64,000 nucleotides of DNA from an uncultured Woeseiaceae bacterium (lineage in GTDB: Bacteria; Pseudomonadota; Gammaproteobacteria; Steroidobacterales; Woeseiaceae), in the NCBI GenBank assembly GCA_947259985.1, contig CAMYOJ010000017.1, forward strand, positions 1-64,000, written 5' to 3'. The notes under the pieces were generated by a model that did not search any database, was not told the origin of the DNA, and saw only the letters and a program-made list of their open reading frames with translations. Made by a program: the position numbers and the translations under genes. This document shows, piece by piece, positions 37,929 through 45,276 of this stretch (position 1 is the stretch's first letter; each line of letters opens with the position of its first letter).

Positions 37929-39268
37929 ATTCCGTAGGCTTTGCGTAAAAGGCTCATCGGATTGTTGGCCTTGTGATCATCGAGGTCCTGCACGATCTGC
38001 TCGGCTGCCATCGGGCAGTCGCTCGCGAAATGGTCTGCGTTCGCTTTCTTGAGCTTGTTGACCACCGGCCTCGCAATTTTCTTCGACACGTCGTGGAACT
38101 CCTTCTTCACGGCATAGGTACCGTCGTGCCCCGAGCATCGTTCGATCGCTTCGACCGTCGTATCGGGTACGAGTTGCAGCGCGTCACGGGTCTTGAGCCC
38201 GATGTTCTGCACGCGCAGGTGACACGGCACCTGGTAGGTAACCTTGCCGAGGCTGGTCTTGAACTCTGTCTTCAGCAACCCTTCCTTGTGGCGCAGCATC
38301 AGGTACTCGAAGGGATCGAACATGGCGTCCCGGACTTTCAGGACCTCCGCGTCATCCGGAAACATCAGCGGCAGCTCCTGCTTGAACATGAGCGTGCACG
38401 AAGGAATCGGTGTAACGATGTCCCATCCCGCGTCGACCATTGCGGCCAGGACCGGGATGTTCGCTTCCTTTGCCCTGGCGACGGCTTCGAGGTCACCGAG
38501 TTCGAGCTTCGGCATTCCGCAACAAACTTCCTTCTCGGCCAATGACATGGCAATGCCATTGTGTTCGAAGACGGCTACCAGGTCTTCGTCAATGGCAGGA
38601 TGATTGCGATTGCCGTAACAGGTCGTGTACAGCACCACCTTGCCCGTGGTGTTTTCCGTGGCGCGCGCCTCGACGTTTCCGACGTCTTGCAGCCGCGACA
38701 GCCGTTTTCGCGCGGTGTTCGAATGGTAGGGAGGAACCGGCGCGTCGCGATGCACGCCGAGCGTGCTTTCGAGTAGCTTGCGGCCGGTCTTGCTACGGTT
38801 GGTCGCGTTCACCGCGTTAACCACGACGGGAATGCCGGCGAGCTTGCCGACCCGGTCGGTGGCGCTCAGGATCCTGTCGCGCGTCGACGCGCCCTCTTTC
38901 CTGAATCGTGCTGCCTTGGCGCGCAACATCAGGTGCGGGAAGTCAATATTCCATTCGTGCGGCGGGACGTACGGGCACTTGGACATGTAGCACATGTCGC
39001 AGAGGTAACAATGATCAACGACATCCCAGTAAACGGGCTTGGGTACCCCGTCGACTTCCATCGTGTCCGACTCGTCGACAGCATCGAACAGCGTCGGGAA
39101 TGAATTGCAGAGATTGAAACAGCGTCGGCAACCGTGACAAATGTCGAAGACCCTTTCGAGTTCTTCGAACAACGAGCTTTCGTCGTAGAATTCGTCAGAA
39201 CGCCAGTCGAGCGCGTGCCGCGTCGGGGCCTCGAGGCTGCCCTCGCGCCTGCCTTCAGAGTTGCTCAT
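37925..39268 (-). CDS. GlpC/HdrB-like iron-sulfur oxidoreductase
   Basis: A 447 aa protein with two ferredoxin-type 4Fe-4S sites near the N-terminus (CHGCRRCFNLC and CYLCDMCYMSKCP) and two CCG-type domains, the first with VCCGMPKLE and the second degenerate with RCSGHDG. This is the layout of GlpC and heterodisulfide reductase subunits, which pass electrons to or from quinone or disulfides. There is no partner flavoprotein nearby. Being between rubrerythrin and DUF3501, it may supply electrons to rubrerythrin; that is inference from gene order. Confidence 0.88.
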   Translation of the reverse strand: MSNSEGRREGSLEAPTRHALDWRSDEFYDESSLFEELERVFDICHGCRRCFNLCNSFPTLFDAVDESDTMEVDGVPKPVYWDVVDHCYLCDMCYMSKCPYVPPHEWNIDFPHLMLRAKAARFRKEGASTRDRILSATDRVGKLAGIPVVVNAVNATNRSKTGRKLLESTLGVHRDAPVPPYHSNTARKRLSRLQDVGNVEARATENTTGKVVLYTTCYGNRNHPAIDEDLVAVFEHNGIAMSLAEKEVCCGMPKLELGDLEAVARAKEANIPVLAAMVDAGWDIVTPIPSCTLMFKQELPLMFPDDAEVLKVRDAMFDPFEYLMLRHKEGLLKTEFKTSLGKVTYQVPCHLRVQNIGLKTRDALQLVPDTTVEAIERCSGHDGTYAVKKEFHDVSKKIARPVVNKLKKANADHFASDCPMAAEQIVQDLDDHKANNPMSLLRKAYGI

Positions 39269-39306
39269 CGGGAAAGAGCCGGGCCGCGAGGCCCGGCACT
39301 CCTGTT

Positions 39307-39726
39307 CTAGTCGTCGAGTGTGTCGAGTGCTTTCTGGAAGCGGTTTGCGTGCGAACGCTCGGCTTTCGCCAGCGTCTCGAACCAGTCCGCAATCTCGTCG
39401 AAGTCTTCTTCGCGAGCAGTCTTCGCCATGCCCGGATACATGTCCGTGTACTCGTGCGTTTCGCCGGCAATGGCGGCCGCAAGATTGTCAGCAGTCGAGC
39501 CGATCGGCAGACCTGTGGCCGGGTCGCCGGTTTCCTCGAGGTACTCGAGATGACCGTGCGCATGGCCCGTCTCACCTTCCGCTGTCGAGCGGAAAACGGC
39601 AGCTACATCGTTGTAGCCTTCAACGTCAGCTTTCGCTGCGAAATAGAGATAACGACGGTTAGCCTGGGATTCTCCGGCAAATGCGTCTTTTAGATTGCCT
39701 TCTGTTTTGCTGCCTTTTAGTGACAC
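39307..39726 (-). CDS. rubrerythrin family protein without rubredoxin domain
   Basis: A 139 aa four-helix di-iron protein. The ligands expected for rubrerythrin are visible: E19 (ESQANRRY), E52 and H55 (EGETGHAH), E89/E92 (GETHEY), E123 and H126 (ERSHANRF). The C-terminal rubredoxin domain of classical rubrerythrin is missing, so it needs an outside electron donor. It probably reduces hydrogen peroxide. It heads the trio with the iron-sulfur protein and DUF3501. Confidence 0.92.
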   Translation of the reverse strand: MSLKGSKTEGNLKDAFAGESQANRRYLYFAAKADVEGYNDVAAVFRSTAEGETGHAHGHLEYLEETGDPATGLPIGSTADNLAAAIAGETHEYTDMYPGMAKTAREEDFDEIADWFETLAKAERSHANRFQKALDTLDD

Positions 39727-39752
39727 TTTATTACCCTCTCGAACGGTTATTT

Positions 39753-39767
39753 TTAGAACGAGTCTAA
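39753..39767. promoter_or_regulatory. inverted repeat, candidate operator of the rubrerythrin operon
   Basis: TTAGA-N5-TCTAA lies immediately downstream of the rubrerythrin -10 box, spanning about +3 to +17, a typical repressor position. The controlling protein is not identifiable from sequence; a redox-sensing repressor would fit the genes. Confidence 0.4.
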
Positions 39768-39776
39768 GGACTCCTC

Positions 39777-39805
39777 ACTTTATGCCTCGCCTCCAATCCT
39801 GTCAA
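39777..39805 (-). promoter_or_regulatory. strong sigma70 promoter of the rubrerythrin operon
   Basis: The minus strand has a perfect -35 TTGACA (39805-39800), a 17 bp spacer and -10 TAAAGT (39782-39777). It should give strong expression of rubrerythrin, the iron-sulfur oxidoreductase and DUF3501. Confidence 0.7.
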
Positions 39806-39827
39806 CCGTGGAATACCACGGCAAGGA

Positions 39828-39856
39828 TTGACGCTGCACAGGGCTGCCTGTAGCGT
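39828..39856 (+). promoter_or_regulatory. sigma70 promoter of xseB
   Basis: TTGACG (39828-39833), a 17 bp spacer and TAGCGT (39851-39856), about 30 bp before the xseB ATG. It is arranged back to back with the rubrerythrin promoter. Confidence 0.55.
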
Positions 39857-39885
39857 AACGCCGCATCACAGGCCGGGAACATGCT

Positions 39886-40119
39886 ATGGGTTCTGCCAAA
39901 AAATTCAACCTCGAAAGGTCGCTTTCCGAACTCGAGGAACTCGTCGAGGAACTCGAATCCGGTGACTTGCCGCTCGACAAGGCGATGAAGAAGTTCGAGG
40001 CCGGCATCAAGCTCACGCGCGGCTGCCAGGCCGCACTCAAGGAAGCCGAACAAAAAGTCGAAATTCTCTTGAAGAGCGCCGGCGACGAACAACTCGAGGA
40101 TTTCGAGATCGAAGATTGA
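39886..40119 (+). CDS. xseB: exodeoxyribonuclease VII small subunit
   Basis: XseB is the small coiled-coil subunit of exonuclease VII, a single-strand DNA exonuclease. The 77 aa product has the family pattern FNLERSLSELEELVEELESG followed by LPLDKAMKKFEAGIKL. In most Gammaproteobacteria xseB is followed by ispA and dxs; here it stands alone, followed by a palindromic element and a convergent peptidase. Confidence 0.93.
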   Translation: MGSAKKFNLERSLSELEELVEELESGDLPLDKAMKKFEAGIKLTRGCQAALKEAEQKVEILLKSAGDEQLEDFEIED

Positions 40120-40123
40120 TAAA

Positions 40124-40187
40124 AGGAATTAGGGGGACAGTGACCTAAACTCGGATCCGAGTTTAGGTCACTGTCCCCCTAATTCCT
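40124..40187. repeat. REP-like palindromic element 3 (perfect 64 bp palindrome)
   Basis: A perfect palindrome of 64 bp centred on GGATCC. Its arm reads AGGAATTAGGGGGACAGTGA and continues CCTAAACTCG, sharing GAATTAGGGGGACAGTGACC and the next TAA with element 1. Such a long intact palindrome suggests recent arrival. It lies between the convergent xseB and M20 peptidase genes, four bases after the xseB stop. Confidence 0.85.
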
Positions 40188-40200
40188 GTCTCTATTGTTG

Positions 40201-41514
40201 TTACTCGGCCATCAGGGTCGTCAGCGCAACAACGGTTGATTCAACACCCGAGACAATAGCCGGTTCGGGGGAGATCTTGAATAACGGCGAGTGATGGCTC
40301 GGTACCGGCGTACCGCCGGCCATTTCCGTATCGAAATCTTCCTGCGGCGTACCGCCGATCGCCCAGTAGACACTGCGAATATCGGGGTCCTGGGCAAAGA
40401 ATGGAAAGTCCTCGGCACCCATGCCTTTGGTCGGGATATCGACGACCGCGTCGTCACCCATTGCTTCCGCCCACGCGACCTTCAGGCGGCGCGCGAGCGC
40501 CGCATCGTTGTTCACGGGCGGGACACTCTCGTTCGAGATGATGACCTCGGGCAACCTGTCTTCGGGCAGACCGGCAACGCGACCCATATTCTCGGCGATG
40601 CGCTTGATGCCGTTCAACAGGACGTCGCGTGTCTCGACGCTCGTGTTGCGCACCGTCAGCTGCAGGTGCGCGCGGTCCGAGATGATGTTGTGCTTGGTGC
40701 CCGAATGGAAGGACCCCACAGTCACGACGCCGGGATCGCGCGGCGAAAGTTCCCTCGATACGAGCGTCTGCAGTGCCAGCACGATCTGGCTGCCGAGTAC
40801 GATCGGGTCCTTGCCGCGGTGCGGGCTCGCGCCGTGCGCGCCGACCCCGTGGATGATGATGTCGACCGTATCGGCGCCGGCGTATGGACTGCCCTCCTGG
40901 ACATTGATGACGCCCGCGACGTCGCTCGACGAGACGTGAAAGGCGAGCGCGTAATCGGGTTGCCCGAAGCGCTCCCAGATGCCATCTTCGCGCATCGCCC
41001 GGGCACCCAGCACGCGCTCCTCGGCGGGCTGCACCACGAGCATTAGCGTGCCCTGCCATTCGTCCTTGCGGGCCGCCATCTGCCGGGCCGTGCCTACGAG
41101 GCTCGTGATGTGCACGTCGTGACCGCAGGCATGCATCGTGAATACTTCATTGCCCGTGATCGGATCGATCTGCTTCGCGCGTGATGCGTTGTCGAGGCCC
41201 GATTTCTCTTCGACAGGCAATCCGTCCATATCCGCGCGCATCATGACGAGCGGACCCTCGCCATTCTCGAGCATTGCGACCAGGCCCGTGCCACCGACGT
41301 TCTCGGTCACCTCGAATCCGGCCGCGCGCAGTTCCTCGGCCATGCGCTTCGCGGTCTTGAACTCGATCGTCGAGAGCTCTGGATTGCGATGGAAAAAATC
41401 GAATAGCTGCGCCAGATGGCCATCGTAGTCTTTTTCAATCGCCTGACTGAGATCGTCGGCGAAAGCAGGTACTGCCAGCATCACCAGCGCAATCCAGGTG
41501 TAAGGCTTGATCAT
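40201..41514 (-). CDS. exported M20-family amidohydrolase/peptidase
   Basis: A 437 aa metal-dependent amidohydrolase related to hippurate and N-acyl-amino-acid hydrolases. The start MIKPYTW at 41514 leads into a signal peptide ending at about residue 19 (VPAFA), so the enzyme is periplasmic or secreted. Metal ligands are seen in HACGHDVH, the catalytic PAEE and a late HHSP; the dimerisation lid begins near HGVGAHGASPH. Its substrate is unknown. Confidence 0.9.
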   Translation of the reverse strand: MIKPYTWIALVMLAVPAFADDLSQAIEKDYDGHLAQLFDFFHRNPELSTIEFKTAKRMAEELRAAGFEVTENVGGTGLVAMLENGEGPLVMMRADMDGLPVEEKSGLDNASRAKQIDPITGNEVFTMHACGHDVHITSLVGTARQMAARKDEWQGTLMLVVQPAEERVLGARAMREDGIWERFGQPDYALAFHVSSSDVAGVINVQEGSPYAGADTVDIIIHGVGAHGASPHRGKDPIVLGSQIVLALQTLVSRELSPRDPGVVTVGSFHSGTKHNIISDRAHLQLTVRNTSVETRDVLLNGIKRIAENMGRVAGLPEDRLPEVIISNESVPPVNNDAALARRLKVAWAEAMGDDAVVDIPTKGMGAEDFPFFAQDPDIRSVYWAIGGTPQEDFDTEMAGGTPVPSHHSPLFKISPEPAIVSGVESTVVALTTLMAE

Positions 41515-41618
41515 CGGAGTCTCCACTCGTTCTTGTTATGGACCGAGTGTAGCCGCAAAAAGCGGCGTAAGCACATTGATGAAGTGCTGACTAAATGACC
41601 GTACTCACCCGAGGAAGA

Positions 41619-41909
41619 CTAGGTATTGGCGGCGCCGCTGTTTTGCAGGCGCGTAATCAGTGAGCGCAGGAAGACCTTGTTGAAGCGTAGCTGGCAAGCC
41701 GACGACACCTGCTCCATGAGCGTCGAACTGACGCGCAGGATAGTCACCTGGCCATCGGCCTGGATCGACGCCTGGCGTTTCGCGCCACGAACGTAGCTCG
41801 TCTCACCGAAGCAGTCGCCATTATCGAGCTTGCCAAGGCTGCTGCCATTGGCCATGACCTTTACGGATCCGGCGACGATGATGTAGAAGCGATCGTCGAC
41901 CTCACTCAT
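41619..41909 (-). pseudogene. detached cyclic-nucleotide-binding domain of the upstream kinase
   Basis: A 96 aa frame beginning MSEVDDRFYIIVAGSVKV that encodes the cyclic-nucleotide-binding fold from its third strand on, including DCFGETSYVRG. The missing first part of the fold (FFHEFSHAEIWEVL and onward) is at the end of the kinase gene, in another frame. About 12 residues between the halves are absent. This fits a small deletion with frameshift that split a kinase-CNB gene. The ATG overlaps the kinase stop (ATGAGTGA), so a short product may still be made, but it lacks part of the barrel. Confidence 0.75.
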
Positions 41910-42891
41910 GCCAGTCCGAGGCGCGCAGCACCTCCCAGATTTCGGCGTGCGAAAATTCATGGAAGAACGTAAGCGTACGCAGCAGGTCGAAGTGTTCCTG
42001 GTTATCGAGGCTGTCGTATTTCTGCCTGAGATCCTTGTAGACGCGTGTCAGCTCGGCCGCCATCGCGTTGCCCGTTACAAGACGCTTGCCCTGCTCCTTC
42101 TGCATCGTCGTCATGACGACGTGCTCGAGTTCCTCGGGCAAGTCGTCGCGATAGGTGTGTATCGGCGGCGGCGTTGCGTAGACGATCTGGTGCAACAGCT
42201 TCGACAGGTTGTCGGCGCGGAACGGCCGGAACCCCGTCAACAACTCGTACATGACGGCGCCCAGTGAATACAGGTCCGAACGCGGCGTCAGTTCTTCCGA
42301 CTGCACCTGCTCGGGCGACATGTAGCTCGGCGATCCTGCGATGCCTTCGATGCGCGACACTTCGGAATCACTGACGATGGCGATGCCGAAATCGATGATG
42401 CGCACGTCGTTGTCGATCGTCAGCATCACATTGCTCGGCTTGATGTCGCGATGAATAACGCCACGGCCGTGTGCGTAATGCAGCGCCTTGGCGCACTTGT
42501 AGATAATCTCGACGACGTCGTCGACGCGCAACAGGTTGTCCGGACGGCAATACGCGTTGAGCGTGCGCGCACCCTGGATGTGTTCGGTGACGACGTAGTA
42601 ACTGCCGTCCTCCTCACCCGCATCGTAGATCGGCATGATATTCGGGTGTTGCAACATACCCACCATGTGGGCTTCGTTGAAAAACATCTTGCGAGAAACT
42701 TTGGCGCGCTCTGCGTCGTGGTCTTCCTCGATGTTGTAGACCTTGATCGCGACGTCGCGACGATAATACGGATCGTGAGACAGGTAGACAGTACCGGTAC
42801 TGCCCTTGCCGATCTTGTTGATGATGACGTACTTGCCGATTTTGTCGGGCACGTCGGCGGGGCGCTGTAGTTCCGTTACTTTGGTCGCCAT
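41902..42891 (-). CDS. serine/threonine protein kinase, C-terminally truncated
   Basis: A 329 aa eukaryotic-type kinase with all catalytic parts: glycine loop GKGSTGTV, VAIK Lys, HRDIKPSN and DFG. It has no transmembrane segment. The final 35 residues (from NQEHFDLLRTLTF) are the first helix of a cyclic-nucleotide-binding domain, which then stops abruptly at WHE; the remainder lies in another frame downstream. It follows pgpA by 19 bp at the end of the riboflavin/thiL operon. The kinase itself may be active without its regulatory domain. Confidence 0.9.
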   Translation of the reverse strand: MATKVTELQRPADVPDKIGKYVIINKIGKGSTGTVYLSHDPYYRRDVAIKVYNIEEDHDAERAKVSRKMFFNEAHMVGMLQHPNIMPIYDAGEEDGSYYVVTEHIQGARTLNAYCRPDNLLRVDDVVEIIYKCAKALHYAHGRGVIHRDIKPSNVMLTIDNDVRIIDFGIAIVSDSEVSRIEGIAGSPSYMSPEQVQSEELTPRSDLYSLGAVMYELLTGFRPFRADNLSKLLHQIVYATPPPIHTYRDDLPEELEHVVMTTMQKEQGKRLVTGNAMAAELTRVYKDLRQKYDSLDNQEHFDLLRTLTFFHEFSHAEIWEVLRASDWHE

Positions 42892-42910
42892 TTTGTCTCA
42901 ACTGGTCAGA

Positions 42911-43396
42911 TCACATGAGCCACCTGTACAAACCCAGCAATACTGCGGCATACAGGGCGGCTACGAGGTCGTCCAGCATAATTCCGACCCCTCCTCCCAG
43001 TCTGTGATCCAGGTCCCGAATCGGCCAGGGTTTGACAATATCCATGAAGCGAAAAAACACGAACGCGAGCAGCCAGCCCGTGACCGAAACCGGGGCTACC
43101 ATCAGCGTCAGGTACATGCCTGCAATCTCGTCCCAGACGATACCGCCGTGGTCATGAATGCCCAGGCGGCGCGCGCTCTCGCCGCAAATCCAGATCCCGG
43201 CAGCGATCAACAAGGCGATGACAGTCAATTGAACATAAAGTCCGTAACCCATCGTCAACCAGAACAGCAGCACGCCGGGTAAGGACCCGAAGGTACCCGG
43301 TGCGAACGGCGCGAGTCCGGTGCCGAAACCGAAAGCGAGGAAATGGACCGGGTCGGTCATTACCGTGCGCGGCAGATTTTCGGGTTGATTGTTCAT
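42911..43396 (-). CDS. pgpA: phosphatidylglycerophosphatase A
   Basis: PgpA removes the phosphate from phosphatidylglycerophosphate to make phosphatidylglycerol in the inner membrane. The start MNNQPENLPRT at 43396 gives 161 aa; the longer frame overlaps thiL. The family motifs GTGLAPFAPGTFGS and VWDEIAGM are present along with several hydrophobic helices. The gene follows thiL by 10 bp, the normal order. Confidence 0.95.
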   Translation of the reverse strand: MNNQPENLPRTVMTDPVHFLAFGFGTGLAPFAPGTFGSLPGVLLFWLTMGYGLYVQLTVIALLIAAGIWICGESARRLGIHDHGGIVWDEIAGMYLTLMVAPVSVTGWLLAFVFFRFMDIVKPWPIRDLDHRLGGGVGIMLDDLVAALYAAVLLGLYRWLM

Positions 43397-43406
43397 TTTC
43401 CCAGGT

Positions 43407-44327
43407 TCATGCGAAGTGACGGTACCCGCTGTCGTCGTATTCCACAATCTCGCCATTGCGAAGACAAACCAGGTCCGCGCCAGCGACGACCGTGCCGATT
43501 GCCACAATGCCGTCGATCCCGGCGACGTCATCGTCTGCGGCCGTGAAACACAATTCGTAGTCGTCACCGCCCGTGAGCGCGAATTGCAGCGCCTCGTCCG
43601 AATCGAAATACTCTGTCAGCGCGGTCGACAACGGCACCCGATCGACGTGAATCTCGCCGCCGACACCACTTGCCTCGAGCAACTTCCTCAGATCGCCGAC
43701 GAGGCCGTCGGAAACGTCGATGACCGCGCTGGCCCGGCCGACCAGCTGCGCGCCCAATTCGACGCGCGGGCGCGGACGCAGGAAGCGTTGCGCCAGGAAT
43801 GCGTCACTCATGTCGCGCTGTGAAAGTTCGAGGCCGGCTGCCGCGTCGCCGCAGGTGCCCGAGACGAAGATCGTATCGCCGACCCTGGCCCCGCTGCGCA
43901 GCGACGCACTGCCCGCGGACACCTCGCCCGTCATGTGCACGGTGGCCACGACGATCTCGCCATTTGTTGTGTCACCGCCGACGAGTGCGACATCAAATTC
44001 GGAGGCGGCCTCAAACAGGCCGCTCGCAAAATCCTCGACCCACTGCTCACCTTTCGGCGGCAGTGTAAGAGCGAGAGTCATCCAGCGCGGCCGGGCGCCC
44101 ATCGCCGCGATATCGGACAGGTTTACGGCAACGACGCGATAACCGATATCGGAAGCATCGGTGTCGGCGGGAAAATGCACGCCCTCAACAAGCGTGTCGA
44201 TAACCTGGACTTGCTCCATACCCGGCGACGGATCGAGCACGGCGCCATCGTCGCCAATACCGGTCACGATCCCGGGGGCCGCGTCACCACGGTCGAAGAA
44301 CCGTCGTATCAGCTCGAACTCATCCAC
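43407..44327 (-). CDS. thiL: thiamine-monophosphate kinase
   Basis: ThiL phosphorylates thiamine monophosphate to the active diphosphate. GTG 44327 (MDEFELIRRF) gives 306 aa and matches the family start; the longer frame is antisense-like noise over nusB. The PurM-type ATP motifs are present: GIGDDGAVL, LALTLPP and SDGLVGDL. It overlaps the nusB end by eight bases. Confidence 0.96.
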   Translation of the reverse strand: MDEFELIRRFFDRGDAAPGIVTGIGDDGAVLDPSPGMEQVQVIDTLVEGVHFPADTDASDIGYRVVAVNLSDIAAMGARPRWMTLALTLPPKGEQWVEDFASGLFEAASEFDVALVGGDTTNGEIVVATVHMTGEVSAGSASLRSGARVGDTIFVSGTCGDAAAGLELSQRDMSDAFLAQRFLRPRPRVELGAQLVGRASAVIDVSDGLVGDLRKLLEASGVGGEIHVDRVPLSTALTEYFDSDEALQFALTGGDDYELCFTAADDDVAGIDGIVAIGTVVAGADLVCLRNGEIVEYDDSGYRHFA

Positions 44328-44775
44328 CTGCGTTCGCTTGCACCTCGATTTTGCGCAACGACTGCGCCGCAACATCGAGACAGGCATTAATGTACTTGTG
44401 CCCGTCGATCGCGCCGAAACGCTTCGCAAGATTGACGCACTCGTTGATTACGACCTTGTAGGGAATCTCTACCCGCGATTCGAGTTCATACGTACCGATC
44501 AATAGAATTCCGAGCTCCACGGGATCGAGCTGCTCGAGGGGACGGTCGATCAGCTCGTCGATGGTCTTCTCGAGGACTCCCTGCGCCTCGATGATGGCCG
44601 GCAGCTGCTCGTCGAAGTACTCCTGGTCGACCCGCTCGTACGCAACCTGTTCGTGAAACTGCCTGAGCAGCTCGGTGCTCGAGTGCCCGGCAATCTGCAT
44701 CTGGTACAGCGCCTGCAGCATGAGCTCTCGGGCACGCGTACGTGCGCCCGTTCCTTTTGAACTGGCATTACTCAT
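44320..44775 (-). CDS. nusB: transcription antitermination factor NusB
   Basis: NusB binds boxA RNA with ribosomal protein S10 in rRNA antitermination. The 151 aa all-helical protein shows the start RARELMLQALYQ and the C-terminal VINECVNLAKRFG signature. It sits between ribH and thiL as usual. Confidence 0.96.
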   Translation of the reverse strand: MSNASSKGTGARTRARELMLQALYQMQIAGHSSTELLRQFHEQVAYERVDQEYFDEQLPAIIEAQGVLEKTIDELIDRPLEQLDPVELGILLIGTYELESRVEIPYKVVINECVNLAKRFGAIDGHKYINACLDVAAQSLRKIEVQANAGG

Positions 44776-44788
44776 TGCGCATACCGTA

Positions 44789-45262
44789 TCAGTCGAGGCG
44801 ACGTAAGAGATTGACCATCTCGATGACCGCGAGCGTGGCTTCTTCGCCTTTATTGCCGGCCTTGGTGCCGGCTCGCTCGATCGCCTGTTCGATGGTATCG
44901 ACCGTCAATACGCCGTTGCCGATCGGAACGCCGTGTCGCTGCCCTGCGGCCGTGATGCCCTTGACGCACTCACCCGCCACGTAGTCGAAATGCGGCGTGC
45001 CTCCGCGAATTACAGCGCCCAGCGCAATAACCCCGTCTGCTCGACGCGATGCCGCGACCTTGTCGACGGCGATAGGCATCTCGAACGCGCCCGGAACGCG
45101 AATGATCTCGATATCGGCGTCGTTCGCGCCATGCTGCCTGAGGCAGTGCAACGACGCTTTGATCAACGAATCCACAATGAAATCATTGAAGCGCGACGCC
45201 ACGATCGCAAAACGAGCGTCGCGCACGATGACATCACCTTCTGTTGTCTTGATCCTGTCCAT
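44789..45262 (-). CDS. ribH: 6,7-dimethyl-8-ribityllumazine synthase
   Basis: RibH condenses the dihydroxybutanone phosphate and pyrimidine intermediates, the penultimate riboflavin step, in a 60-mer or smaller capsid-like assembly. The 157 aa enzyme has the family blocks RFNDFI, PGAFEMP and GAVIRGGTPHFDYV. Unusually the N-terminal IKTTEGDVIV part is short but complete. Confidence 0.96.
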   Translation of the reverse strand: MDRIKTTEGDVIVRDARFAIVASRFNDFIVDSLIKASLHCLRQHGANDADIEIIRVPGAFEMPIAVDKVAASRRADGVIALGAVIRGGTPHFDYVAGECVKGITAAGQRHGVPIGNGVLTVDTIEQAIERAGTKAGNKGEEATLAVIEMVNLLRRLD

Positions 45263-45276
45263 GGCCAGCCGCTTGC

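Noticed and set aside
41552-41566. GCCGC-AAAAA-GCGGC hairpin between the CNB remnant and the M20 peptidase gene as a terminator
   Set aside because: Only a 5 bp stem and no T run follows on either strand.
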